A DNA stretch of 64,000 nt from Kappaphycus alvarezii (GCA_002205965.3 NADL03000459.1:1302001-1366000), one strand, 5' to 3'; shown: positions 21,301-31,472, counted from the stretch's first letter. Program-made: numbers and translations. Notes: generated by a model from the sequence alone, not told the origin.

Positions 21301-23811
21301 CTCTGAAATTAACTCCCATCTTCTGCCTTTGCAGAAATCCCAACTTCCGCCTTTGCAAAAACTTTGGCAACGGCAACTTTGGCTATAGCCAAGTCTATCC
21401 ACCCTGGCCCCCCTTTTTATTTCCACTCTTCTCGATTCAATATTATAATACCACTTTTGTTCTTTGTTTGTGATAGTTACTCACACTTGGCGCCCCGAAT
21501 TCCGGCGTCTACATATAAATAGGAACTTCAAATTTGTCGTTGGTGATAACATCCTTATCTCCAAAGGACATATTCAGCACTGCTGACCCACTACTACATC
21601 TCCTCTGTCCTGCATTACACACCTGGTGTCTACGGTTCTTTGGAATTGGCTTTTAACAAGGTTCTAGCATTCCTCGGATCATATTCCGGCCTTACAACCC
21701 GGAGGAAAATTATACGGTCCAGCCGTCCAAGGAATCACCCCCGCTTTTCCAGCCCCATTCCTCCTCGCCGTCGGTGAGCTGTGCTACTGCATCGCAGGGT
21801 GCTTCAAGGGAAAGAGGGACAGCAAACACCCTCCGAGTCTTGGTGTGTATGTGTTAGTATTCTCATTGTCTGGTGGGATTCTGTTCCTACAAGAGAAGAA
21901 CTGCGCACCCCGCATTGCACTACACGCAAGGAAACATTAGGTACCAGCTTTTCTTCACCTGTGTTGGTGTTATATGTCGGCTGACTTGCACTTGCATAGC
22001 TTGAAAGTATTTCGGTAGTTGGTTTCCTATGTCCAGCAGCACTTACCCCCGTGACAATTTCGACAGCAACATCTTTTTCCTCTCCTTATAAAGATTTATT
22101 TCCTAAAATCATCATGATTCTTCTTGAGAAATGTTGCACCAGATTTGACCTCGACGATCTTAGAAATTACGAAGTTATGAATAACGTACAAGTACAGCAC
22201 GAAATTCCTGGCCAAAGAGGTTTGCAGGCGGAAAGAGCTCAGAAACTGCCCTTATCAAGGTAGTCTAGTCCAGTCATGGAGTAGTCACCTTCTTGCAGAT
22301 GGATGTTTGTTTCGAAACCACTTTGCAAGTTGGTCATGTTGTTAAGAGAGGACTTTGATAGCGATGACATAAAGAAAAAGGTCCGGGAGTCAAGTGTATT
22401 TTCTTGGCTCGGCTACCCTGCTTCAAAATTTTCTTGAGGTGGACGCTTATCGCTCATGGAGGAGGTAATCTCAAGTAAACCAAGTAGATAAGTAATTCAA
22501 AAAAAAGGTCCTGCAGAAGAGCAAACTAAAACAGAAAGTGTAGTATTATTGTATCCCGTAGGTTGAGTGGCCACGTATGGATAAGGCGACGCTTCGGGTC
22601 TGGGTTTCTGTAATCCATGTGATCGCGATTGTAAGAAGCCAGCAGGGATGTTTGCGTGCATTGCTGGCCGCCCAAGATGACATACCTTGCATGGGACTGT
22701 TATACTGACTGGAAATCACTGTGAGGGTTCTGACATACATTACAGACACCAAGATATATGGCAGAAAAAGAGCGGTACGTCCCATGCAGGGGTTAGACTG
22801 ATCCGAACTCGCTGCTCAGCTTTTAATCCTGCCTTATGGAGTGATATCTACAAGCAAGAAGATTCACTGGATTGAACCTTAGTGTGAATAGCCTTTTTGA
22901 TAAAAGTGCAGAGGTAGATTCGTTTGGTTACATAAGGCCAGGAATCCTTGGTGTGAAGTAAAGGAGGCAAACACCTTTAGGCCCCAAAATAACCCTTTGC
23001 GTTTCCAAGCCATCAGAACCATCCTGTTCATTCAACCCCAGCTGGTTCACCGCCCGCCTATTGAACGCTTTGAATCCCTTGCTTTCTTGGTGACTGTTTT
23101 TCCTTTAGTTAAATGGTTTATCTTTGGTTTGCCCTTGCTCTATCACTCTATTTTGCTACTGTAGAACCATATAATAGGTGTTTTATCCTACAGAAACCAT
23201 GGGAGTAAATTTTGAAGACGCTCCCGGAAAGAAAACACCCCAATTTAGACAGTCCACTTAATTTATCTCACGGATTGAGGCAGGTAAATGCGTGTAAATT
23301 CTACAAAGCAAGAATAATTTCTAAGAGGGACAAAAATCAGGGTAGAAGCATTGTCGAAAACAGATTTTTCTCTACTATGAGTTGCGCGGTTATCAGGTAT
23401 CTGATCACACGGTGTGCCACAACACAAAAGTGAGCCGTTTGTTGATACTTAGAATTCCTGCAAGCAGAGCCCACAATTCCCACAGTCAGCACCAGGTTAT
23501 GATTAGGTGTAAGTTCATCAGCGTTAGACAGCGCCGATCTAGAGGCCAAGCACTCATCCTGAAGGGAGAAATTATAGGCAGCTTTTCACAGCGGGACTAA
23601 GGGGTAAGGTGCAAGAGGTAAATTGCCTTTGTCGATCCAAAGACTACCTGATCACCCTCACTTTTCATTTCAAGTCTCCACCCGCTCCTCTTCCGGTACT
23701 CCCTTCCACTACGGAGTACTGAACGATACTAGAAATTAGGGTCTCTGCTGATGGGTTTTCACATCTTCCTCGATAGTTCCCATGACAGATTCCGGAATGT
23801 GGATACTCTGG
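21301..23811. other. No recognisable gene; mixed-composition DNA
   Basis: Several frames of 60-80 codons occur. Between 22.3 and 22.9 kb one frame is interrupted by only a handful of stops and looks protein-like in places (GTVILTGNHCEGSD), but I recognise no family. This may be the remains of a gene or transposon. Confidence 0.4.
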
Positions 23812-23903
23812 GAAAAGATAGTAATACCGACGACAGGTATCTGTAGTAGCTCTCGTTCTTCAACCCTACGGCGGAGCGATATAATGTACTATAGTAATAG
23901 GTA
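23812..23903 (+). repeat. Dispersed repeat R, left part of a split copy
   Basis: Matches the first ~90 bp of the copy at 16253-16580. It stops at a TA dinucleotide (23902-23903) where a Tc1 element begins. The right part resumes after the insertion at 26003. Confidence 0.7.
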
Positions 23904-24015
23904 CAGTGCAGTGCAAAGGCATAGACTCAAATGAATTGATAAAAATAGTAAAGGAAGCCAGGTGCATTATGTACCAAGAAAACGTCTTTAGCATTTTTTA
24001 AAAGAAAGAAAGTAA

Positions 24016-25540
24016 AGTGCGCGTCATAAATATGGAATCACCGAAAACTATAGTGTCAGTTGTCGAAAGCATATTTAATGGGTACTGTAAGAAAGGAATT
24101 TTTATGCTGAATCCCAGTTTACGAACAAAATTTCTTCACAAAAGTTATCTTTGAACTTATTTATAAAAAACTATTTTGGGTCCGTCAAAAGTATGGAATC
24201 ACTTCAGTTTTTCCGGAAACAAACGAAATTTATTCAAATCTAATAAGGAACTCTTGCCCCACCACTTTTTAATACTGCAATGCATCGCTTTACCATTGAC
24301 TTTACAAGGATTTGCAGAGTCTCTTCCGGTATTTTGGACCAGCAACAAGCAATACGCTCTTTCAACTCTTTAACTGATTTCAAATGACTTCCATCTTCAT
24401 AAACTTTCCTTGAAACAATTGCACAAAGATTTTCTATTTGGTTCAGATCTGGAGCTCGAGACGGCCAGTCCAATACATTTACCTTGTTTTCCGCAAACCA
24501 CATTTCAGTTGCCTTTGAAACATGAATGGGACAGTTGTCTTGTTGAAAGATCCAGGATTCACCATGTGTCATCGCCGCCCATGGGAGCAAATTGTCCTTT
24601 AAAGTCCTTATGTACTTCGCATAGTCTTGACTCCCATCCAAAAACACAAGATCGCAAGACCAGAAGTATGAAAAGCAATCCCATACCATCAATCCACCAT
24701 CTCCTCCTTGGCGCTTCGAGAAATTTCTTTTTTCGTTGTCCGCATGATGCCAGTAGCTCGAAAAACCATCTGGCCCATCAAGGTTAAATATTTTTCGTCA
24801 CAAAATATCACAGTTTTCCAATCTACCATCTCCCAAGCGGCTTTCTCTGATGCCCACTTTAGTCGCGCATTTTTGTGGCTTTCAGTCAGATAAAAACATT
24901 TTTATGCTTGGTAAATGAAAGTTTCTGGTCTGAATTGAGAACGCGGAGTATTGTAGAGCTTTAAACGGTAATATCCAGGTCCCTCTTGATTCTGCTTACA
25001 GCATGCCTTGTCTTTTTTACCTCGCGAAGAATTTTCCGTTTGTTGTTGCGGAGCATTTGGTAGGCCTTCTTGGCCTCCCCGCAGTCCCATACTTATCAAT
25101 ATTCTTTAAAAAGCTGCTCACAACTTTTTGTGACCTCCCAATCTTCTTTGCGATCGCCCGATGGGACAAATTGGCACTGAAAAAAGCCTATATTGCTCCT
25201 TTTTCTTCCGGCGTGAGAGCAGTTCCGCTCGGCATGGCTATCTGTACTTACCACCCCCAATTTTCCGCCTAGGCGATTGCTCCGGCTCTTTAAAGAAAAG
25301 TGGTATAGTCTTGGCGGGAATTTTTGTGCAAAGAGGTATGCACGCCAAAAAAAAATGATTCCATACTTTTGACGCGCCAAAAACACGTTTCCATAAATAA
25401 ATTCAAAGGGAGGTTTTTGGACGGATTTTTATTAATAAATTTGGATTTAGCATAAAAATGTCTTGCTTTCAGTATCCTTTTTTTGCTTTCGACTATTGGT
25501 ACCCGAACTTCGAATGATTCCATACTTATGACGCGCACTG
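24016..25540 (-). mobile_element. Tc1/mariner element A, complete ends, IR/DR type
   Basis: The 26-bp outer ends 24016-24041 and 25515-25540 are inverted repeats (GTGCGCGTCATAA.TATGGAA core), flanked by TA on both sides (24014-24015 and 25541-25542). A second repeat of the same core lies 160 bp inside each end (24179-24201 and 25356-25378). Two direct repeats per end is the IR/DR layout of Sleeping Beauty and some other Tc1 elements, where each repeat binds transposase. The 1525-bp length is normal for the group. The transposase on the minus strand is a pseudogene. Confidence 0.85.
24240..25235 (-). pseudogene. Tc1 transposase of element A, frameshifted
   Basis: The start is MPSGTALTPEEKGAI at 25235, followed by a stop and HRAIAKKIGRSQKVVSSFLK (helix-turn-helix). 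The middle is broken by several frameshifts. The catalytic half is clean: the first Asp lies in VIFCDEKYL, the second in SWIFQQDNCPIH and the Glu in PDLNQIENL (24240-24692 frame). That is the DD-E triad with the 34-residue spacing region typical of Tc1. The N-terminal part has at least three stops, so no active protein is made, although the ends could still be mobilised in trans. Confidence 0.8.
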
Positions 25541-25702
25541 TACGTATGGGGGAAAACGTGATTTTACCGGTGCAAAAATATAGACTCAGAAATTATTTGA
25601 GATTGTCAAGTGGCTGGAAATGAAAATAGAATGAACTAATGCATACCAAACGACTCTCTTCACTTCTCTCCAGGAATTCGTTGCGCCGTGATATGTCCCA
25701 AC

Positions 25703-25985
25703 CATGACGCGGCGAACTCAACTCATTGCAGAAGAGCGGGCATCCACTTTAGCCTTACACAATGCAAAACTCACCTCAAGGCAGCTCTTTAATCAACTGC
25801 AGCGCTCCTAAACCGTTGTTACACGCTTTTTCAAGGATCTAAAGTCTTATCGATCCAAAAAAAGAAGTGGTCGCGCATCCAAAATATCACCCACCGCAAG
25901 GAGGCAAATCGTTCGAGAAGCAAAACTACCTGGATACAGTGCCAATCGCATCAGACAAGGCTTGCAGCTTCACGTTTCGATTTAG
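25703..25985 (+). pseudogene. Tc1 transposase of element B, N-terminal DNA-binding part only
   Basis: A 94-codon region starting MTRRTQLIAEERASTLALHN, with a helix-turn-helix (LTSRQLFNQLQRS), one TAA at 25808-25810, then VVTRFFKDLKSYRSKKRSGR and RRQIVREAKLPGYSANRIRQ. This is the paired-like DNA-binding region of Tc1 transposases. It ends in TAG at 25983-25985, where the element is cut off. No catalytic domain remains. Confidence 0.75.
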
Positions 25986-26004
25986 TTGCAGCTACACATA
26001 TGTA

Positions 26005-26304
26005 ACTGCAACTGCCTTTTTCTTTTTCTTGTCTTGTCTGTCTGCTCCTCTCGGGTAGGAGTTCGAGCCCCAGCATTTATGCATATTTTGCCCAGAACAC
26101 TGCAGTTTTGATCGCGCAATCGAAGATAAATAAAGCAGTAATCTAAAATACCTAACACCAAAAAATATATAGGACGAAAGGCGTACAGCAATTACAGCTT
26201 GTACAAATTTACTGGGTACCAACCCACATATCTACCACAGTAAATTAACCCCCAAATTGACAGGGATTACAGCTTTGCAGTACAGCTCATACGAAAAGGT
26301 TCTC
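26005..26304 (+). repeat. Dispersed repeat R, right part of the split copy
   Basis: Matches the copy at 16253-16580 from ACTGCAACTGCC onward, with a 66-bp insertion at 26200-26265. Joining 23812-23903 to this part and removing the insertion gives about 317 bp, in agreement with the intact copy. Confidence 0.7.
26200..26265 (+). mobile_element. 66-bp insertion flanked by a 9-bp duplication (ATTACAGCT)
   Basis: Compared with the intact repeat R, 66 bp are inserted between two copies of ATTACAGCT (26191-26199 and 26266-26274). The inserted unit begins TGTACAAATTTACTGG and includes the ~51-bp sequence also found at 7603-7653. It codes for nothing and can fold through AATTTACT and AGTAAATT. It may be a minimal non-autonomous element; its parent is unknown. 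Confidence 0.6.
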
Positions 26305-26550
26305 AAATAAAGTGGGTACCACCAAATAGTGCTACCCCGTACAACTACCTTTATATTGCACTATACAAAAGTCACCACTAAAGAGTTCATAAATGTTGAT
26401 GAGGGGTACATTAAAAATCGCGCCAGTTTTGTCAAGCGATTCTTGGTAGCACTAGACGGTAGATGGTACTATTTATGTATGCACTATATGGCAACCCCAC
26501 TGTATCGCTATCTTTCCCATGTGAGCAATGCCTTACAAAAAAATCACACT

Positions 26551-26560
26551 ACAGTACTGT
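26551..26560. promoter_or_regulatory. ACAGTACTGT palindrome upstream of the methyltransferase gene
   Basis: A perfect 10-bp palindrome, 130-139 bp upstream of the ATG at 26690. It shares the GTAC-centred core of the palindromes near the SGNH and BAH genes. A weak TATA-like TATAAC lies at 26604-26609. The regulatory role is inferred only from position and recurrence. Confidence 0.35.
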
Positions 26561-26689
26561 ATCATTGCATAACTGTTGCATAAGATGTGTACGGTATCTT
26601 CAGTATAACAACTCGTCCTTACACGATGTCACTCATTCAAGTTGCGGAGGAATCTATTGGGGCCGAGTAATTGTTTCTGAAGAGGTAAA

Positions 26690-27795
26690 ATGGTTAGGTC
26701 TTTAGATGAGTGGTACAGGTGGGTTGACTCATGCACATCCTTTGTTCTCCTTGACGGTGGTCTCGGCCACGTTTTGTCCGAGCGCGGCAACAGCATGGAT
26801 GCCAGCAGTTTGTGGAGTGGGCAACTGCTGCTTTCCAATCCGGAGGAAGTAAGAATTCAGATTGCATACGTTGATTCCCTTGACTATCTAGATAAATAAT
26901 CAAATGGGACTAACATTCTTGACCCCACTAGCTACGTGCGGTCTCTCGGCAGTGGCTCGAAGCCGGATCCGACTTTCTTCTAACAGCCACCTATCAAGTT
27001 AGTACCGATCAGCTCAAACTTGAACATGGACTACCACGACAAACAGCAGAGCAAGTATTCATGTCAGCCATAAAACTCCTTGAAGCGGAATGCTATGAGT
27101 TTTGGAAATCGCAATCGGCGACTGTTCATTCGCTGCGCAGGGTTCCCAAAGTTGGCGTGTCTCTTGGTCCGCTCAGCGCCATGCTCCCAGGGCTGAGTGA
27201 ATACTCTGGTTCTTACGACGGCGTCTCATTCTCTGACATCGTTCGGTTTCACACGGGGCGATGCGAGACGCTTGAATCTGCGACTAAAGATTCCTCTGTC
27301 ACCAATAGGGTGTACTGCTTTGAAACAATCGGTACGGAAATGGAGAGTCGTGCTATCGCTTCCGTCATGTCACAAGAGGAACGGCGACATATTCCGTACT
27401 GGATATCTTTCCAGTGCCGCGATTCAAATCACCTTGCGTCAGGGGAGAAGATCTCGACAGTAGTTAAAGAGGTGATAAGCAGGTCTAGAAAAAACCTGAT
27501 CGCAATTGGCGTAAACTGCGTTCCCCTTGAGTGCACAATTGAGCTTGTGAGGAAGGTTACGGAGACTATTCGCATATCTGCGTCGGGTTTAGAGGATGAA
27601 AAGTGGCGCATCGACACTGTGGCTTACCCAAACAGCGGAGAAACGTACTGCAGTGGGCAATTCATATGGCCACAAGGGGTACCGATCCAAAAAGAGTCCT
27701 GGGCAATTGCTGTACGTTCGTGTGGTGCTCGCTTGTTGGGCGGTTGCTGCCGAGTAGGGCCAGACAGGATACTTGCTCTGCATCAAATGAGGTGA
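26690..27795 (+). CDS. Homocysteine S-methyltransferase, two exons
   Basis: Exon 1 is 26690-26848 (53 codons) and exon 2 is 26932-27795; together they encode 340 residues, a usual length for the family. Exon 1 gives FVLLDGGLGHVLSERG and ends in SNPEE; exon 2 continues in frame LRAVSRQWLEAGSDFLLTAT, the family's 'NP..v...H..yl.aGadi..TatYQ' region. Further landmarks are GSY (about 145), FETI, PYWISFQCRD, GVNC (C249), PNSGE and GGCC (C325, C326). The three cysteines are the zinc ligands that activate homocysteine. These enzymes methylate homocysteine to methionine, usually from S-methylmethionine or S-adenosylmethionine, in the cytosol. An in-frame TGA four codons upstream supports the start. 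It converges with the BAH gene. Confidence 0.92.
26849..26931 (+). other. 83-nt spliceosomal intron of the methyltransferase gene
   Basis: Donor GTAAGA directly after GAG GAA, branch-point-like ACTAAC at 26909-26914, acceptor CACTAG ending at 26931, phase 0. Without removal the frame hits TAA within the intron. Removing it restores an uninterrupted, family-consistent protein. Confidence 0.9.
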
Positions 27796-27943
27796 CTTTT
27801 CCTCCTCCATAGCACCCTGCAGTTGACGTCTTCAGTTACAAGTAAAGGCTCTCATTCTCATACGTTCAAAATATCGAGGGAATGGCGTCATGGGCATTAT
27901 CTTCCCCCGCGTCATGACTTTTGCTGTCCACGGTGAAGGCAGA

Positions 27944-28063
27944 GCGAGAACCCAGGCTGTTCCGATGCGCTCGCCTTACGGCTGTGTTACTGGGTCCTTT
28001 TTAGCAGCCTTGTAAAAGGATACATCTACAGCCTGGCGATCCCGACTAGATCGGCCCAGTAAC
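27944..28063 (+). ncRNA. Candidate structured RNA between two convergent genes
   Basis: Within 120 nt there are two perfect 9-bp complementary pairs: CCAGGCTGT (27952-27960) with ACAGCCTGG (28028-28036), and GTTACTGGG (27986-27994) with CCCAGTAAC (28055-28063). They interleave, so both together would form a pseudoknot; otherwise they are alternatives. Additional stems are GCGAG/CTCGC (27944-27948/27970-27974), CCTT-GTAA-AAGG (28008-28019, a GNRA-type tetraloop on the plus strand) and CGATC/GATCG with a 7-nt loop (28037-28053). I found no match to spliceosomal RNAs, SRP, RNase P core motifs or tRNA. It begins about 150 nt after the methyltransferase stop, so it could be a 3'-UTR structure or an independent RNA. 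The strand is inferred from the tetraloop. Confidence 0.4.
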
Positions 28064-28418
28064 CCCGAACACCGAGAGTGTTTTTGGTTTTCGACATTGT
28101 ACCATGAATTTCTTCAGCGACGCTGCAAGAGAAGTTTGAACCATTCCACTCGTTTCAAGCTGGCGGTTCTCGAAGATTTCCGTTATCCGCATTTCACCCT
28201 TCAATGATCGACAAGAATGTTGAGTTTACTCAGCTTTCAACGATACGGCAGCTTCTTCAGCAAACCCCCCTTTTCTCTCGACTTCTTGGTAGATGTGCGT
28301 ATCTTGGCCAAATTGAAAATCCTTCCATTAAGGCGCCGATGTGGTAGTCACCCAAAAGCGCTGTTTGGGTCCCGGTTGCCTTTACTGCAGATGTTTCGCG
28401 GGGGAGTTATCAATGGAA

Positions 28419-30602
28419 TTAGACTACACCCTTTGCGCTGTCTAAGGTATCAACTTTGGCACCAGTACCGACCCCAAGTCTGTCAACACTATGTGCTCTA
28501 TCCGCCCCATTCTTCAGAACCGTTTCCCCCAGATCAGATATGATTTCCCCTACGATACCGCGTAAATGCTCATTCTCGCTGCCAATCTTGCCAAAGATTC
28601 CATTGCTAGTCACTTTTTTGACTGCTAGATCGAATACATCGTCAAAATGATTCCTGAATAATTGCTGACACACCGGAGTCAAGCTTTGAAATTCATTCTT
28701 CAATGTTTGTAGAACCTTATTTGTTTCTTTCCACCAGTCGACTTGAATCTCCTCATCCGTTTGCTCTACTCTTTTGTCGGCTTTTGACGGCTCCTTTCTT
28801 TGAGATCTTGTTGCATGTGAGGGCATGTCTTTTTTAGAGCTACTTTTAGCAGTGATTTCGAACAAAGCTTCCATCTTTCGGTCGACCTTGTTTTCAACGT
28901 TAGAAATTGCTTCCTTCTCCTTTCTCCCCTCATTCGCACTATGCTCGGCGCCCTTCTTGTTCGAATTCTTAGCATGGTCGTCCTCGTTAGAGAGCCTTCG
29001 CGATTGCGTTGATTCATTTTGACTCCCTTTTGGTGGAGTTACACGGCTCTCCTTCATCACCTTGCGATCTCTAGCTATTGATATGAATGGTGCTCGCTGC
29101 TTGGTTTGGTCTGAATTATTACTTGACACCTCCCTGATTCGTGTTCGGCGTGGAGTTATGGAGGGCAACAATCGCTTGGGTCCCTCATCCGAATCATTGT
29201 CTCCATCTATGATGATAACGCTCGAGTTGGACACCGACTTCTTTAAAGCGCTCGAGGCCGATGATCTCCTCTGCATTGCCCCCAAAGATTGCGATCGCCT
29301 CTGCAGCGAAGGCGCGGGCTTTGAACCAGCAGTATTTGGAAACAGTTTTGGCGCAGAGGAAGATGTCGACTTCTTTCTTTTAGCTTGTGGCTTCACAAGC
29401 GCCGCTGAGTCAACCTTTTCGCCTTCGTTCGCCTCAGCCAGAACAGGAGTGATTGAGTCTTCCTCCGTGTGGTTCTCTTCGGCAGAGACTTTCTGCGGAT
29501 CGAAGGTTGCGGCATTCTGGTTTAGTTCGTTGATCATATCCCAAACCTCATCCTGGGCTTCCTGCAACTCGGCGCGTTGCTTGGCCGCCAAGTCGGCACT
29601 CCCTTTCCTTTGCGTTGAGGCTGAGGCCTTAACGAGAACAGGTTCAACCCTATCCTCGTCATCCACACCATGAACGACATCGTCGTCATCGTCTTCTACA
29701 ATAACTTTTCTTCTCTTCTCCTTCCGAACTCTGCTGCTCTTTGAACGGGTAGCAGTCTCAACGTCGTCCTCTATTTTGGGTTCCCTCTTTCTAGAAAACG
29801 AATCTAGAGGTTCTTTCTCATAGTCGGATTCATCATTGTCATCATCAGGGATGCTAATTGGGGCGCGTGGAGTGCGCCTTCGTTTCTTGCTGGTGCTGGA
29901 GCCAACGGTTTTCATGGACGGCCGGACAATAGAGCTCGCCGCACTGAATTTTCCGCGTGCGCGTTGACGTCCGGTATCAAACAAGTTCTTATCAGCAGTG
30001 GGGTTGTTGAGGTGATATTTTAGCTCGCCAGTATCCATCTCGCGAACTGTTAAATCTGCAGACGCGCTGTTGACAAAACTGCGAACAATTCTGGTAATGT
30101 CCAAGGAAGGCTTGTAGCGGACATCTGGATCGCGTACCCACCTGTCCCTCTCAATCTTGGAGGGGAAAACCCAGGCTAGGCCGTCAATGACGGTGATGGA
30201 GTTGAAACCACTAATCTCGACGTGATCTGAGAAGTAAATCTCGTTGCGAATTTGCTTAGGCACTGAGCTCCTTCGTAATGTCTCCTGCTTCATATCCTCA
30301 GGATTGTAAAACCAACGCAAGGTGCAGCGCATGTACTCGTAACGTGCATCTCCAGTTGCTCGTCGAGAGTCGTGTCGCAAAATGCGGCGAAGGTCCTCAT
30401 CGTCTGGTTTGACTTGAAACAAATCGACGATTTGAGCGGTCCATACCTGATGTTCCTCTCCAATCATGTTGACAGTGTCACCGACATTGTAAATACGCTT
30501 CATGTTGTCTGTGCGTCGAAAGGCTTCCACTCCTTTGTAATAGGCACGCCCTCGACCGGGCTTCTTGTCGGGGTCCCAGGGCCGTACCAAGACCACTGCC
30601 AA
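28419..30602 (-). CDS. BAH-domain nuclear protein
   Basis: An open frame of 727 codons. A BAH domain spans about residues 20-150: RAYYKGVE, IYNVGDTVNMIGEEHQVWTA, then MRCTLRWFYNPEDM, NEIYFSDHVEI and GLAWVF. BAH domains bind nucleosomes or modified histone tails in chromatin regulators. The middle is disordered, with basic clusters that suit nuclear import (KKRRR at 239-243, KEKRRK near 300) and acidic runs. The last ~100 residues (WWKETNKVLQTLKNEFQSLT onward) look helical and are unrecognised. The 5' end is unresolved: the frame opens with TTG, a TGA lies two codons above it, and the first in-frame ATG is Met34 at 30503, inside the domain. An ATG at 30622 is in another frame, so a short upstream exon with an intron before or within this region is likely. 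Confidence 0.8.
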   Translation of the reverse strand: MAVVLVRPWDPDKKPGRGRAYYKGVEAFRRTDNMKRIYNVGDTVNMIGEEHQVWTAQIVDLFQVKPDDEDLRRILRHDSRRATGDARYEYMRCTLRWFYNPEDMKQETLRRSSVPKQIRNEIYFSDHVEISGFNSITVIDGLAWVFPSKIERDRWVRDPDVRYKPSLDITRIVRSFVNSASADLTVREMDTGELKYHLNNPTADKNLFDTGRQRARGKFSAASSIVRPSMKTVGSSTSKKRRRTPRAPISIPDDDNDESDYEKEPLDSFSRKREPKIEDDVETATRSKSSRVRKEKRRKVIVEDDDDDVVHGVDDEDRVEPVLVKASASTQRKGSADLAAKQRAELQEAQDEVWDMINELNQNAATFDPQKVSAEENHTEEDSITPVLAEANEGEKVDSAALVKPQAKRKKSTSSSAPKLFPNTAGSKPAPSLQRRSQSLGAMQRRSSASSALKKSVSNSSVIIIDGDNDSDEGPKRLLPSITPRRTRIREVSSNNSDQTKQRAPFISIARDRKVMKESRVTPPKGSQNESTQSRRLSNEDDHAKNSNKKGAEHSANEGRKEKEAISNVENKVDRKMEALFEITAKSSSKKDMPSHATRSQRKEPSKADKRVEQTDEEIQVDWWKETNKVLQTLKNEFQSLTPVCQQLFRNHFDDVFDLAVKKVTSNGIFGKIGSENEHLRGIVGEIISDLGETVLKNGADRAHSVDRLGVGTGAKVDTLDSAKGVV

Positions 30603-31257
30603 GGATCACCCTCATCTGACATTGCAGATGGAACCAGAGGTGGTCTCGGGGAAAGAGTTTGGAGAAGGCAGAGAGGTTAAGAGGGTTGGAGATTCGAGCA
30701 CAGACAATTAGGATGACCGTGGAGTTGAGGGAATGACGAAGAGTTGGAACGAGGAAGAGGAGTTGGATGTTGCCAAATATGCTACAACGACGTCGGTGCG
30801 CATCGCCTAAGGGAAGACACGCAGGACTACGGTAGCTATACATATTTGCAGGGAAACCAAAACCCGAGTCGCTTGACAAGTGTCTGATTGCGGAAATTAA
30901 ATTAATTTTTGTTTAATTTTTTGTTTGCAAAATGGAATAATTTTCTGAGGCCATCCAGGCCTTGCCAACCGCTGCATTGAAACTTGTAGGAACATCTGCA
31001 GTAGCGTTATAATTTCATCCCATCCATACAATGACCACATGGTCTCAATGGATTAAACATGCAATGCAGGAAGAGTTCCAACTTTGCAAAACGTGAATGC
31101 CTTCGAGGTCTCGAGTCCACTTTTTACTCAAGTTGATATTTTACTTCTCATTTCGAGCAATACGACATATGCGTGAAACATCCTCTACGTTACTCAGCCT
31201 TCTTCCGCACCTTCCTGGACCGCAGCACCGTATTGTTGCAGAGGCTACAGTCGCAGT

Positions 31258-31470
31258 TTGCACAATTTACGTGGACTCTACACTGTACAGCACAGTCCAA
31301 TACTGTATCGTACAAGTTTGAAGGCAGTCTACCTACTGTACTGTACAGTACTGTACAAGTTTCAATACAGTACTGAATTGTACGGCTTGGCTACCCCATC
31401 CATTGGGTACAGTAGTGTCGCTACTGTCCTACGGTTTGGCACGGCATGTACAGTACGCTAATGGACAGTA
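31258..31470. repeat. GTAC-rich palindromic segment upstream of the BAH gene
   Basis: Repeated TACTGTA, TACAGTA and GTACAG words, including the perfect 14-bp palindrome GTACTGTACAGTAC at 31338-31351. Similar sequence continues at about 33665-34020 on the other side of the pogo-like element, so that element has split one GTAC-rich stretch. Confidence 0.55.
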
Positions 31471-31472
31471 CA

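Larger units (their letters stand above)
23904..26002 (+). mobile_element. Tc1/mariner element B, interrupted and 3'-truncated
   Basis: It begins CAGTGCAGTGCAAAGGC after a TA and carries a related inner repeat at about 25568 (GTGCAAAAATATAGACTCAG), so it has a double terminal repeat like Tc1-A. Element A (24016-25540) sits between the two repeats. The transposase N-terminus starts at 25703. The rest of the transposase and the right terminal repeat are missing: repeat R resumes at 26003-26004 with TA and then ACTGCAACTGCC, matching the intact R copy. It is the older of the two Tc1 insertions here. Confidence 0.7.

Noticed and set aside
22336..22875. Possible decayed gene with few stops
   Set aside because: Frame is interrupted several times and no family pattern emerged; splicing could not be made to restore it.
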